Source: VXRN01 sp963664365 (GTDB lineage Bacteria; Chloroflexota; Dehalococcoidia; Lucifugimonadales; UBA1123). Taken from it: 64,000 nucleotides of DNA. The notes under the pieces were generated by a model that saw nothing but the letters and a program-made list of their open reading frames with translations, had not been told where the DNA came from and ran no database searches. Position 1 is the first letter of the stretch. Each line of letters starts with the position of its first letter. The stretch spans positions 2,604,001 through 2,668,000 of the forward strand of contig OY761144.1 of NCBI GenBank assembly GCA_963664365.1, given 5' to 3'. The position numbers were made by a program, and so were the translations under genes. This document shows, piece by piece, positions 28,601 to 36,532 of this stretch.

Positions 28601-29599
28601 ATGCTGCTCATGGTAAGCGTTCAGAATCTCAAAGAGGCTATGGAGGCGCTGCACGGCGGCGCGGACATAGTGGACGTCAAGAACCTTCAGGAGGCGCTGG
28701 TCGGCTCCGCTCACCCGCTCACTGTGAAAGCGGTCAGGGACGCCGTTCCGGACGCGCGACACGCGAGCGTGACCCTCGGCGTCGTGCCGAACCAGGCGGG
28801 AACGGTGGCCATGGCGGTCTATGCCGCGGGCGTTCTGGACGCGACCTCGGTGAAGGTCGGCTTCATGCGGACGGAGTACCGGGAGGCGGTGGAGGTTCTG
28901 CAAGAGTGCCGCGAGGCGCTGGACGGCTTCAACACCAAGTTGATCGGCTCCCTGTTCGCGGACAACCCTCTCTATGACGGCCTGGACGCGAGCCGGATGG
29001 TCGATCTGGCCGAAGAGGGAAAGTGCGACGGCTGGCTGATCGACACGCTGACGAAAGACGGCCGAAACCTGTTCGACTTCATCCCCGAATCCGAGTTGAG
29101 GGACATGGTACTCTCCGGGAAGAAGTCGGGAATGTCCACGGCGCTGTCCGGCCATCTGAAGATGGACGACCTCGACGAGTTGGCGCGGATCAACCCGGAC
29201 ATAGTCGGAGTGCGCGGCGCGGTCTGCCAGAAGGGGGACCGAGAGTCGGCGGTACACAGGGACGCGGTCGGAGAGTTCAGGCGGCAGTTAGACCTGCGCA
29301 AGTCGGGGCAGATCAGCGTCCGAGAAGCGCATATCATGGCCGGAAACGGAGCGAAAGGCAACGGCCAGGCCGACGCGGGCGGATGGGCGGTCATCGACGG
29401 CACGGGCAAGACGTGCGCGGGCATTCTGGCCGCGCTGACGGCCCAGATCGAACGGGACTCGCTATCGTTCATCGAAGTCATCATCCCCGACGTGCTGAAC
29501 ACATACGACGTGGTGGTCTGGGCCGAAGAGGCCAATCACAGCGTCTTGACCCAGCGCCAGGACGAGTTCGGCTCCACCAGGATGCTGATCAAACCCTGA
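28601..29599 (+). CDS. mfnB: MfnB-like (5-formylfuran-3-yl)methyl phosphate synthase with TusA-like C-terminal domain
   Basis: Residues 1-about 250 match the DUF556/MfnB family, which makes the furan precursor of methanofuran from two glyceraldehyde 3-phosphates. The known active-site residues are in place: Lys27 (GGADIVDVKN), Lys85 (TSVKVGF) and Asp148/Lys152 (IDTLTKDG). VGVRGAVCQKGDRES supplies the phosphate-binding loop. From residue about 260 a 73-aa tail (GGWAVIDGTGKTCAG...TRMLIKP) resembles a TusA/SirA-like fold with Cys272 at the place of the sulfur-carrying cysteine. No other methanofuran gene is nearby. The fusion is unusual; the tail's role is unknown. Confidence 0.82.
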   Translation: MLLMVSVQNLKEAMEALHGGADIVDVKNLQEALVGSAHPLTVKAVRDAVPDARHASVTLGVVPNQAGTVAMAVYAAGVLDATSVKVGFMRTEYREAVEVLQECREALDGFNTKLIGSLFADNPLYDGLDASRMVDLAEEGKCDGWLIDTLTKDGRNLFDFIPESELRDMVLSGKKSGMSTALSGHLKMDDLDELARINPDIVGVRGAVCQKGDRESAVHRDAVGEFRRQLDLRKSGQISVREAHIMAGNGAKGNGQADAGGWAVIDGTGKTCAGILAALTAQIERDSLSFIEVIIPDVLNTYDVVVWAEEANHSVLTQRQDEFGSTRMLIKP

Positions 29600-29615
29600 G
29601 ATCCGCAAAAACCCA

Positions 29616-31058
29616 GTGCGCCCCAGTTGGACCCCCAAACCCGGCGACCGCATCGTAAGGCATCCTCGACGCGAAGAGCTAAGCCCAATTACGGTGTCGG
29701 TGGACTCCCGCAAGGTGCAGTCGCGTGCGCTGGCGTCGCCGCTCATCATCATCTACGTGTTCGCGGGGCTGATCGCCGTCAGCACCATCATCCTGTCCAT
29801 GCCGTTCACCCACCACGGGGGCGGTTTCACGCCCTTTCTGGTCGCGCTGTTCACCGCGACTTCGGCCATTACGGTCACGGGATTGACGGTGCAGGAGTCC
29901 GCGACGTACTGGACGACGGCGGGGCAGTTCATCCTGACGGGAATGATCTTCATAGGCGGGCTGGGGTTCATGTCGCTGGCGACGTTCGCGCTGGTGATAG
30001 TGGGCCAGAGGGTGACGCTTTCGCAGCGTCTGCTGATACGTGAGAGCTTCGGCGGCGACCTGCTGGGGATAGGCCACGCGAGCATAGTGCAGCTTGCGGT
30101 CGGGATCGTATTGTTCGCGGTCGCATCGCAGATTCTGGCATTCATAATCCTGGCGATACACTTCTGGTCGCTCTATCCGGCGACGCAGGCGCTGAAGATG
30201 GCGCTGTTCCAGGCCGTGTCCGCTTTCAACAACGCGGGGTTCGTGTTCCTGCCCGAGGAGAGCGGGTTGGCGGCTTTCAAATCGGACGAGGTGGTCATGG
30301 GAGTGACGGCGGTCATGATATTCCTGGGCGCGATCAGCTACGGGGTCATCTTCGACGTGGTCAGACATCGCCGCTTCCGCCTGTTCGGGCTGACCACCAA
30401 ACTCGTGCTCATCATGACCGCGGCCACCATCCTGCTGGGCTCGGCGGTGTTCCTGGTGTTCGAATACAGAAACCCGCAGACTCTGGGGCTGCTTCCCATC
30501 GAACAGAAGGTAGCCACGGCGACGTTCGAAGCGGTGAGCGGAAGGACGGCGGGCTTCACCACGCTGGACTATGCCACGACCGAGCAGGAGACGAACTTCA
30601 TGATAACCAGCCTGATGTTCATCGGCGGGGCGTCGGCGTCGGTCGCGGGCGGGATCAAAGTGAACACGCTGGCGGTCATACTCGTCGCGGTGATTTCGAC
30701 GATTCGGGGCAGGTCGAACGCGACGGCGTTCGCGCGGGAAATCTCCGACGAGCAGGTCAGGAGGGCGCTGGTGCTGGGGGCAATCTCGATTACGGTGGTG
30801 TTCATCGTCGCCGTGTCGCTCAACATAACCGACGGCGCGCTGGACTTTCTGGACCTGTTCTTCGAGAGCGTGTCCGCGTTCGGGACCGTCGGCCTCAGCA
30901 CGGGCGTTACCTCGGCCCTCACGAACTGGGGCCAACTGGTGTTGGTAATCGCGATGTTCGTGGGCAGGGTCGGCCCTTTCACCATGGGCATCGCAATGGC
31001 GCAGCAGAGCGAAGGTGACAGGTATCGGTTCGCTAACGAACGCGTTACAATAGGTTGA
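29616..31058 (+). CDS. trkH: TrkH/KtrB-type potassium transporter, membrane subunit
   Basis: A 480-aa integral membrane protein of the Trk/Ktr/HKT superfamily. All four pore-loop repeats are readable by their filter glycine: TATSAITVTGLTV, AVSAFNNAGFVF, AVSGRTAGFTTLD and SVSAFGTVGLSTG. Length and absence of an extra N-terminal pair of helices suit KtrB-like proteins. The start is uncertain: GTG 29616 is the furthest, GTG 29694 also possible; neither has a strong ribosome-binding site. The gating subunit is the next gene. Confidence 0.92.
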   Translation: MRPSWTPKPGDRIVRHPRREELSPITVSVDSRKVQSRALASPLIIIYVFAGLIAVSTIILSMPFTHHGGGFTPFLVALFTATSAITVTGLTVQESATYWTTAGQFILTGMIFIGGLGFMSLATFALVIVGQRVTLSQRLLIRESFGGDLLGIGHASIVQLAVGIVLFAVASQILAFIILAIHFWSLYPATQALKMALFQAVSAFNNAGFVFLPEESGLAAFKSDEVVMGVTAVMIFLGAISYGVIFDVVRHRRFRLFGLTTKLVLIMTAATILLGSAVFLVFEYRNPQTLGLLPIEQKVATATFEAVSGRTAGFTTLDYATTEQETNFMITSLMFIGGASASVAGGIKVNTLAVILVAVISTIRGRSNATAFAREISDEQVRRALVLGAISITVVFIVAVSLNITDGALDFLDLFFESVSAFGTVGLSTGVTSALTNWGQLVLVIAMFVGRVGPFTMGIAMAQQSEGDRYRFANERVTIG

Positions 31059-31149
31059 GGCGAGAACAAAATCAAACTCCGGCGCGACCGGAGTCTGGGC
31101 AAGACAAGGGGATATGCCGGCCAAAGGCCGCCTTCTCAGGAGAGCATCG

Positions 31150-31848
31150 ATGAAAAAGCAGATCGCGGTACTGGGACTTGGGAGATTCGGGTCGAGCGTG
31201 GCGCGCTCGCTCTACAACCTGGGTCACGACGTGCTCGCCATAGACAGCGACGAACTGCGAGTCCAGGCGATCATGGGCAGCGCCACCTACGCCCTAACCG
31301 GGGACTGTACGAACGACACCGTCCTGAAAGAGCTGGGAATACCCGACTACGACGCCGCGGTGGTGGCGGTAGGCTCGGACGTCGTCTCGAGCATAATGGC
31401 GTCGGTGCTTCTGAAGACGATGGGGGTGCCTTACGTCGTCGCGCGGGCGCACAACGAATTGCACGGCAACACGTTGGATCGCATCGGAGTGGATAAGGTG
31501 GTCCACGCCGAGGAAGAGATGGGAAACCGTCTCGCGCACAATATGTTCAATCCGAACGTCGAGGAGTACCTGGAGATCACGTCCACGTTCGGCATCAGCA
31601 AGCTCAGAGTGCCGGAAAGGTTCGTGGGCATGAGCTTGAAGGAACTGGGCTTTTCCAGTCCCAGGGACAAGTACGGGCTCGCGGTGCTCGCGCTGCGGCG
31701 CGGCAGAGAGGTGACGCTGAATCCCGACACGGACGACAGGCTCCGAGGCGGCGACTGGCTGGTGCTGGCCGGCCGGGACGAACTGGTTGACCAACTCGAC
31801 CGCTCCACTCCGGAGCCGGCGGCCATGGCGGTCGCGGGCGTGTCATAG
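31150..31848 (+). CDS. trkA: TrkA/KtrA-type potassium uptake regulatory subunit (RCK_N + RCK_C)
   Basis: A 232-aa cytoplasmic gating subunit. Residues 1-about 130: Rossmann RCK_N domain, IAVLGLGRFGSSVARSL (dinucleotide/ATP-binding glycines) and IDSDELRVQ. Residues about 140-225: RCK_C domain, LRVPERFVGMSLKELGFSS and LRGGDWLVLAGRDELVDQL. Start at ATG 31150 with AGGAGAG; a longer frame from 31114 lacks support. It would form an octameric ring under the TrkH-like channel and switch with ATP/ADP or NAD(H). Confidence 0.92.
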   Translation: MKKQIAVLGLGRFGSSVARSLYNLGHDVLAIDSDELRVQAIMGSATYALTGDCTNDTVLKELGIPDYDAAVVAVGSDVVSSIMASVLLKTMGVPYVVARAHNELHGNTLDRIGVDKVVHAEEEMGNRLAHNMFNPNVEEYLEITSTFGISKLRVPERFVGMSLKELGFSSPRDKYGLAVLALRRGREVTLNPDTDDRLRGGDWLVLAGRDELVDQLDRSTPEPAAMAVAGVS

Positions 31849-31880
31849 ACCATGACTGTACGGTCTGAAAAGGAAGCGCA

Positions 31881-32405
31881 TTGATCGGCTGGCTGAAAAA
31901 GTCGAACCACACGCAAAACGGGAGCGCCGTTCGCGCTCAACTCTCTTCGATTCTCGTTCCGGTTTCCGGCGCGGATTACGACGAAGACGTCGTGAAGCTG
32001 GGGTGCGACCTGCTGAACTCGGGCCGCTCGACTCTGTACATGGTCTATGTGATAGAGGTCGGCCGCGAATCTCCGATCGACGCCGTGGTGACTTTCGACA
32101 CCGAGCGGGGCGAACAGGTCCTCAGACAGATGGAAGAGGTAGCCGACGATCACAGGTGTACGGTCGAAGCGCAGCTTGTGCAGGCCAGGAAGGCGGGGGC
32201 CGCGGTCGTCAGAGAGGCGGTTGACAGGGGCGTCGATGCCATAGTGGTGGGCGCTCCGCGCGCAGAAGTCAACGGGGCCTTCGCTCCGGGGGACTACATT
32301 TCGTATCTGCTGCGATACGCGCCGTGCAAGGTCATAGTCATCCGAGAGTCCGACGACGCCGCGGTGGAGACTACGAACGCGGCTCCGGCCTTCAGAGCGC
32401 GATAG
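31881..32405 (+). CDS. universal stress protein (UspA) family protein
   Basis: A 174-aa protein with the USP fold: AQLSSILVPVSGADYDEDVV at the start, MVYVIEVGRE, and DAIVVGAPRAEVNGAFAPGD, which resembles but does not exactly match the ATP-binding GxxGxxxG(S/T) loop. It begins at TTG 31881 with AAGGAAG. Lying inside the potassium-transport cluster, it may sense nucleotide or osmotic state for the transporter (inference). It abuts the next gene with no gap. Confidence 0.8.
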   Translation: MIGWLKKSNHTQNGSAVRAQLSSILVPVSGADYDEDVVKLGCDLLNSGRSTLYMVYVIEVGRESPIDAVVTFDTERGEQVLRQMEEVADDHRCTVEAQLVQARKAGAAVVREAVDRGVDAIVVGAPRAEVNGAFAPGDYISYLLRYAPCKVIVIRESDDAAVETTNAAPAFRAR

Positions 32406-32855
32406 ATGAACAACAATGCGAGACACGCGGAGACGAGGGGCGACCGAAGTCGGATCGTCATCGCCGGATGCGGGCGGACGGGAGCGGCCATCGCCGAAGC
32501 CCTGGGCCTGCAGAGAATTCGGATTAGGGTCATAGACCGGGATCCCGAAGCGTTCGACCGCCTTCCGGCGTGGATGGTGGAAAGCGGCCAGATAAGCGCG
32601 GTCCTGGGCGACGTGACGCTGGAGTCCAACCTTCGCAGAGCGGTGGACCAGGACACCGTGACGTTCATCGCAATGACGAGCAGCGACGCCGTCAACATAA
32701 TCGCCGCTCAGATCGCCTACCATACGCTGATGATTCCGAGCGTCATCTGCCGTATAGACGACCCGGTCAAACGCGACCTGTACGAGAGGCTGGAGTTGAC
32801 GGCGTTGAGCCACACGAACACATTGACCGAGCTCGTGACGAATTTGATTAGGTGA
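32406..32855 (+). CDS. TrkA-N (RCK_N) domain protein, lacks RCK_C
   Basis: A 149-aa single-domain protein: IVIAGCGRTGAAIAEALG (Rossmann loop), VIDRDPEAFDRL, VLGDVTLESNLRRA and ICRIDDPVKRDLYERLE. It stops where TrkA proteins would go on to the C-terminal RCK_C domain. It starts at ATG 32406 immediately after the USP stop. With 32868-33296 it makes a pair of half-TrkA proteins that could assemble together into a ring. Confidence 0.85.
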   Translation: MNNNARHAETRGDRSRIVIAGCGRTGAAIAEALGLQRIRIRVIDRDPEAFDRLPAWMVESGQISAVLGDVTLESNLRRAVDQDTVTFIAMTSSDAVNIIAAQIAYHTLMIPSVICRIDDPVKRDLYERLELTALSHTNTLTELVTNLIR

Positions 32856-32867
32856 TCGGCTGAGCAG

Positions 32868-33296
32868 ATGTATGTGATAATTGTCGGCGCGGGCAAAGTG
32901 GGCGCGGAGATGGCACGCTGGCTGATCGAAGCCGACCAGGAGATCACGGTCATCGACCGCAGCGCAGGCAGATGCGCGGCCATCGAAGAAGAGCTCGGCA
33001 GCGTCGCGGTGACGGGCGACGCAACGGAGTCCGCGGTTCTCAGAAAGGCCGGGGCGGCGCGCGCCGACGTCTTGATCGCCACGGGAAGCGTGGACGAGCA
33101 GAACCTCGTCATCTGCCAGATGGCAAAGCATCTCTTCGAAGTGGGACGGGTGATGTCCGTCGTACACATCTCGGAGCACGCGGCTCTGTTCGACCGACTG
33201 GGAATAGACGTGACGGTGGATACCACGTCGCTCCAGGTGACGCAGCTTCAGCATGGCGTGAGAGGGTTGATCGGAGAGGAGGTCAGAGACCTGTGA
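32868..33296 (+). CDS. TrkA-N (RCK_N) domain protein, second single-domain copy
   Basis: A 142-aa Rossmann protein: MYVIIVGAGKVGAEMARWLI, VIDRSAGRCAAIEEELG, VTGDATESAVLRKAGAARAD and VVHISEHAALFDRLG. It too lacks RCK_C. The stop overlaps the GTG start of prephenate dehydratase (GTGA), so the two are translationally coupled. It is not closely similar to the preceding copy, so they are probably old partners rather than a recent duplication. Confidence 0.87.
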   Translation: MYVIIVGAGKVGAEMARWLIEADQEITVIDRSAGRCAAIEEELGSVAVTGDATESAVLRKAGAARADVLIATGSVDEQNLVICQMAKHLFEVGRVMSVVHISEHAALFDRLGIDVTVDTTSLQVTQLQHGVRGLIGEEVRDL

Positions 33297-34129
33297 CGGA
33301 TTACAGCCTCGCTTATCTGGGACCGGAGGGCACGTACAGCGAGCAGGCCGCCATGGACTACGCTCCCGACTCGACGAGGGTCGCATATCCCAGCATCCCG
33401 GCGGTGTTCAAGGCCGTGGAGAAGGGGAACGTGGAGCTGGCGGTCGTCCCGATCGAAAACAGCATCGAGGGCGTGGTGACCTACACGGTCGATCTGCTGG
33501 TGCATGAGTCGGACCTGAAGATCAGGGGCGAGGTCGTGGTGCCCATCCATCATCACCTGCTGTCTGAGCCGAAAACCACTCTGGAAGACGTGCAAGTGGT
33601 CTATTCACATCCGCAGGCGATCGCGCAGTGCAGGCGATTCCTTGCGCAAAGTCTGCCGAACGCTGAGCACATCGCGTCGCTGAGCACGGCGGGAGCGGTC
33701 GAAGACATGCGGAACAGCGAGCGCCCGGCGGCGGCGATCTCAAGCCTGCGAGCGGCGGAGATATTCGGGGCGACGGTCTTGGACGCGAACATCGAAGACG
33801 CTGGGAACAACCAGACTCGTTTCGTGGCGCTGGCAACCGAGGACGGAGGTCGCACCGGACGGGATAAGACGTCGATCTGCTTCGACTTTTCGGAGGATGC
33901 GCCGGGAATACTCTACGACACGCTTGGCGAACTGGCGCGGCGAAGGGTGAATATGTTCAAGATCGAGTCGCGCCCGGATAGGAGAAGTCTGGGTAGCTAC
34001 GTGTTCCTGATCGACATGGAGGGTCACCGGAATGACCCGGTGGTCAGGGAGGCGCTGGAAGGGGTCCGCGCTCGGACGGCGATGTTCAAGGTACTCGGCT
34101 CGTACCCGAGGGCCGGAGCCGAGACATGA
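33293..34129 (+). CDS. pheA: prephenate dehydratase
   Basis: Converts prephenate to phenylpyruvate in phenylalanine synthesis; 278 aa, a monofunctional enzyme without chorismate mutase. Catalytic domain (about 1-185): YLGPEGTYSEQAAM, VPIENSIEGVV and NNQTRFVALA with the catalytic Thr-Arg-Phe. ACT domain (about 195-275): DAPGILYDTLGELARRRVNM followed by KIESRPDRRSLGSYVF, the phenylalanine-binding ESRP motif, so feedback control by Phe is expected. Start GTG 33293 overlaps the previous stop; AGGAGG is 12 bases upstream. Followed by a hairpin terminator. Confidence 0.95.
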   Translation: MTDYSLAYLGPEGTYSEQAAMDYAPDSTRVAYPSIPAVFKAVEKGNVELAVVPIENSIEGVVTYTVDLLVHESDLKIRGEVVVPIHHHLLSEPKTTLEDVQVVYSHPQAIAQCRRFLAQSLPNAEHIASLSTAGAVEDMRNSERPAAAISSLRAAEIFGATVLDANIEDAGNNQTRFVALATEDGGRTGRDKTSICFDFSEDAPGILYDTLGELARRRVNMFKIESRPDRRSLGSYVFLIDMEGHRNDPVVREALEGVRARTAMFKVLGSYPRAGAET

Positions 34130-34158
34130 AGGTCCGCGCGCGGGCGGCGGAGTCAGGA

Positions 34159-34194
34159 AGAGGGCCGGACCGGATGAGTCCAGCCCTCTTTGTT
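34159..34194. terminator. hairpin terminator between convergent pheA and YtxH-like genes
   Basis: AGAGGGCCGGAC / GTCCAGCCCTCT stem with one mismatch and an 7-base loop, followed by TTGTTG on the plus side. It can serve pheA and perhaps the opposing gene. Confidence 0.6.
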
Positions 34195-34205
34195 GTGCGC
34201 GAAGA

Positions 34206-34595
34206 TTACGCAGTGGACGCCGGGGGCTTCTCCTCGGCAATCTCAGGCTCAGCCGCAGCTTCGGGAGCGGCGGCCGGCTGAACCGGCTGGTGTCCGTCTC
34301 CAGGGTTGATCCTGGATCGAACGGCGCCCACGGCGGATGCGCCGCGCTCTCTGAGGGAATCGACGGCAGGGCCGACCCTGCCGCCGACGTCTTCGAGTCC
34401 GGTCATGCCGTAGCCGCGCATGTCGGCGGCGAGTTCGTCGGCGCGGGTTCGCCAGGTCTCGCCCAGTTCTCGCAAGTCCGCGCGGGTCTCGGACCCTGAG
34501 CGCGGGGCGAGCAGCAGTCCAAGCAGCGCTCCTATGATTCCACCTACGAAGAGGCCGAGGACGAATCCTCCTCCTCCGTTTCCATTGTCAGCCAT
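34206..34595 (-). CDS. YtxH-like membrane-anchored protein
   Basis: A 129-aa protein. The N-terminus is GGGGFVLGLFVGGIIGALLG, a glycine-rich hydrophobic segment followed by LLAPRSGSETRADLRE, the defining pattern of the YtxH family (gas-vesicle/stress-type envelope proteins). The rest is helical, charged and ends in an Ala/Pro/Glu tail. Start ATG 34595 has AGGAGGT; the open frame beyond it is not used. It is co-transcribed with the DUF948-like gene upstream (16 bases). Confidence 0.85.
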   Translation of the reverse strand: MADNGNGGGGFVLGLFVGGIIGALLGLLLAPRSGSETRADLRELGETWRTRADELAADMRGYGMTGLEDVGGRVGPAVDSLRERGASAVGAVRSRINPGDGHQPVQPAAAPEAAAEPEIAEEKPPASTA

Positions 34596-34611
34596 CTCAA
34601 ACCTCCTGGTT

Positions 34612-34902
34612 CTAGTCGTGTTTGTCTTTCTTTCGCCTTCGGAAGATGCCGAGAGCGAACCCGACGATCCCACCGAGCCGTCGGGCATTTTCCATGTTGG
34701 ATGTTGCGGGCTCGACCATCTTTTCGGAGACCATGGCGACGGTCTGCTGAAACGTGTCGGCTGTTGACTTGGCCGTATTCAGAAGCTGGCGGATTTTGCT
34801 GAAGACGACGATCAGCGCGATGAGCGCGACGGTCAGCAGGACGAGCAGAACGACATCTCTGACCAGTCCGACTATGGCGGCGATGTCGTTGAGCGTGTCC
34901 AA
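34612..34902 (-). CDS. small membrane protein (DUF948-like)
   Basis: A 96-aa protein with one N-terminal transmembrane helix (about 13-35, VVLLVLLTVALIALIVVF), then a coiled-coil-like helix (KIRQLLNTAKSTADTFQQTV) and a basic C-terminus. This layout matches DUF948-type proteins that often precede YtxH genes. It begins at TTG 34902, with GGAGG five bases upstream. Function unknown; probably envelope stress. Confidence 0.75.
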   Translation of the reverse strand: MDTLNDIAAIVGLVRDVVLLVLLTVALIALIVVFSKIRQLLNTAKSTADTFQQTVAMVSEKMVEPATSNMENARRLGGIVGFALGIFRRRKKDKHD

Positions 34903-35071
34903 GCAAGCCTCCGAGATTTGACTTGTGCTAGAACAATCCTAACATGAGGCCAAGTTGATGGCAACGTGGGCTTGGCCCAGATCACGGCATTAGCGCGCCG
35001 CTCCTCTCAGATTAGAGGGGCGCGGGTGCGCCAGCGAAGTAAATCCGTGTCATCTGTCCTCTCCACTGAAT

Positions 35072-35830
35072 CTACCCTACCGGCGGCTGGTCAGGATCAT
35101 TTGGCGACTCACCAATTTCGTAGTCTGTGTGGAATAGGTAGTGTATGCTAGATACATTGACAGTATTCAGGAGAACACCGCCTCCATCTACGTTGCTGAA
35201 GTCGAGTTGTATCGGCGAGGCCTCATCACCGTGTGGATACAGGATAGAGTTGCCAAGTCTTATGTCCTTCGACTCCACGGAGTCTGGCAGTATAGGGTAG
35301 GATTGCAGGTCGCCGACATAGATGTCGCCATTCTTCATTCTCACAGACATCTGCACACTCTGACTGCCCGCGTTCTTTCTGTCCAGATTCAATGCTTTAT
35401 ACCAGACAGGTTCGCCGCCCAGAGGTTCAGGAGCCACCCGCGCTACACTTGCCGCCCGACCGAGCCAGTCCGTCAGTCTTGCGGGCAAGTCTATGACTCC
35501 CAATACCGCGGCGCCCAGTACCATCCACATGAAGTATGTCCCAAACACGGCAAATGCGGTCGCGGGAGAACTCTGAACGAAATGAGCAGGGCCGTCAATT
35601 AGAACTCCGTCAAGACCCAGATTATCGAGGAAGTAATCGGGGCGGACAAGCGTCGCGGATGCTACAACTCCCACGCCGATAATATGGACCAAACTAGCGT
35701 GGTAAAAGAACATACCCCAGGTCATGGCGGTGGACCTATCGACTATCCGTGGGTGGTGGAGTTGCGCCACACTTGTGGATATCCAACCTGGCAGTAGCAC
35801 TACTACCAGAATTAGCAGTGAGTTGACCAC
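35072..35830 (-). CDS. DUF6338-like membrane protein
   Basis: A 252-aa protein with hydrophobic helices at about 1-20, 40-62 and 90-115, followed by a cytoplasmic beta-rich domain: VRMKNGDIYVGDLQSYPILP, then ESKDIRLGNSILY. The pattern 'NG-x-x-x-G-x-L-x-SYP' resembles DUF6338 family proteins, of unknown function, common in accessory regions. The stop lies close to a 34.9-35.07 kb gap with no gene. The 68-aa gene just upstream is probably its operon partner. Confidence 0.7.
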   Translation of the reverse strand: MVNSLLILVVVLLPGWISTSVAQLHHPRIVDRSTAMTWGMFFYHASLVHIIGVGVVASATLVRPDYFLDNLGLDGVLIDGPAHFVQSSPATAFAVFGTYFMWMVLGAAVLGVIDLPARLTDWLGRAASVARVAPEPLGGEPVWYKALNLDRKNAGSQSVQMSVRMKNGDIYVGDLQSYPILPDSVESKDIRLGNSILYPHGDEASPIQLDFSNVDGGGVLLNTVNVSSIHYLFHTDYEIGESPNDPDQPPVG

Positions 35831-35833
35831 TAT

Positions 35834-36040
35834 TTAGTTCTGCATAGAGGCGCCGGATTCTCTTTGACGACGGGCAGCAGCAGACCTTGGTCGTTGTTGC
35901 ATCTCGTCAAAGAGGTTCCTGAACTCGCCAGTTGGCTGGGGTACTTCATCGTATGACTTCTTGATGGGTATTGGTTGGTTGTCGATTCTAGGGCGCGTCG
36001 CTCTTTCCCGAGCCTTGTCCCTATCCTTCTGATTTCTCAT
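35834..36040 (-). CDS. small charged hypothetical protein
   Basis: 68 aa, very rich in Arg, Gln and Asp, with no hydrophobic stretch (RDKARERATRPRIDNQP). It ends three bases before the DUF6338-like start and has AAGGTGAGGA as ribosome-binding site, so the two are likely co-translated. No family recognised. Confidence 0.5.
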   Translation of the reverse strand: MRNQKDRDKARERATRPRIDNQPIPIKKSYDEVPQPTGEFRNLFDEMQQRPRSAAARRQRESGASMQN

Positions 36041-36170
36041 GGATCCTCACCTTATGACTTGCTGCTAACGTTAGTATAGCATACTTGCCTTGTGATGGCG
36101 CCCTCGACCGACTAGCGGGAGCCTGTCTCAGCCCAGAGGACATATACACGGACAGGAGCCCGACCGCCTG

Positions 36171-36386
36171 ATGTTCATAGATACCAATGTATTCGTGAAC
36201 TCTCGCATCTCCACCGCTCCTGACCACGACATCGCCAGGGCGAGATTGGGTCATGGCGAGCGCAGACTTTCGGGGTCACGGAGAGCGTATCGAGTTGGTG
36301 GGTATGTAGTGGGTATGGTTGGGGGTATTCCGTGGAGCCGTATGGTCAGCTTTGGACTTGCTCTGGGCGACTTGCCTTGTCGTTAG
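36171..36386 (+). pseudogene. truncated PIN-domain (VapC-like) toxin remnant
   Basis: The frame opens MFIDTNVFVNSRISTAPDHD, then IARARL, which is the N-terminus of a PIN-domain ribonuclease including the first metal-binding Asp (FIDTN). After about 26 residues the sequence stops looking like a PIN protein (GHGERRLSGSRRAY), and the conserved central Glu and C-terminal Asp residues are missing. It is a decayed gene, with no antitoxin visible upstream. Confidence 0.6.
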
Positions 36387-36531
36387 ACGTTTCGGCGACA
36401 GCGTCCGACGGGTCGGGCGATCCCTCAAAGTCCATGACCGCGCGCATCTTAGACTTCTTGGATTCAACGACTTTGCGGTCCTCCTGTGTGAAATGCTTCG
36501 TAAGTTCGCTGAATTTACGGTGTCCGCTCAT
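36346..36531 (-). CDS. truncated HigA/XRE-type antitoxin without its HTH domain
   Basis: A 61-aa product starting MSGHRKFSELTKHFTQEDRK. This beginning is what antitoxins paired with HigB-like toxins carry before their helix-turn-helix, but here the sequence then runs VMDFEGSPDPSDAVAETS and ends, with no HTH. ATG 36531 is one base after the toxin stop with GAGGAGG ahead, so coupling is intact. It may be a broken antitoxin, or a natural short form in which DNA binding was lost. Confidence 0.6.
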   Translation of the reverse strand: MSGHRKFSELTKHFTQEDRKVVESKKSKMRAVMDFEGSPDPSDAVAETSNDKASRPEQVQS

Positions 36532-36532
36532 C

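Noticed and set aside
29679..31124. 481-aa minus-strand frame opposite trkH
   Set aside because: Antisense of transmembrane coding sequence; charged, repetitive composition and no motif.
31431..33386. 651-aa minus-strand frame across the TrkA/USP/TrkA-N genes
   Set aside because: It spans several recognised plus-strand genes, is rich in Arg/His/Ser and matches no family.
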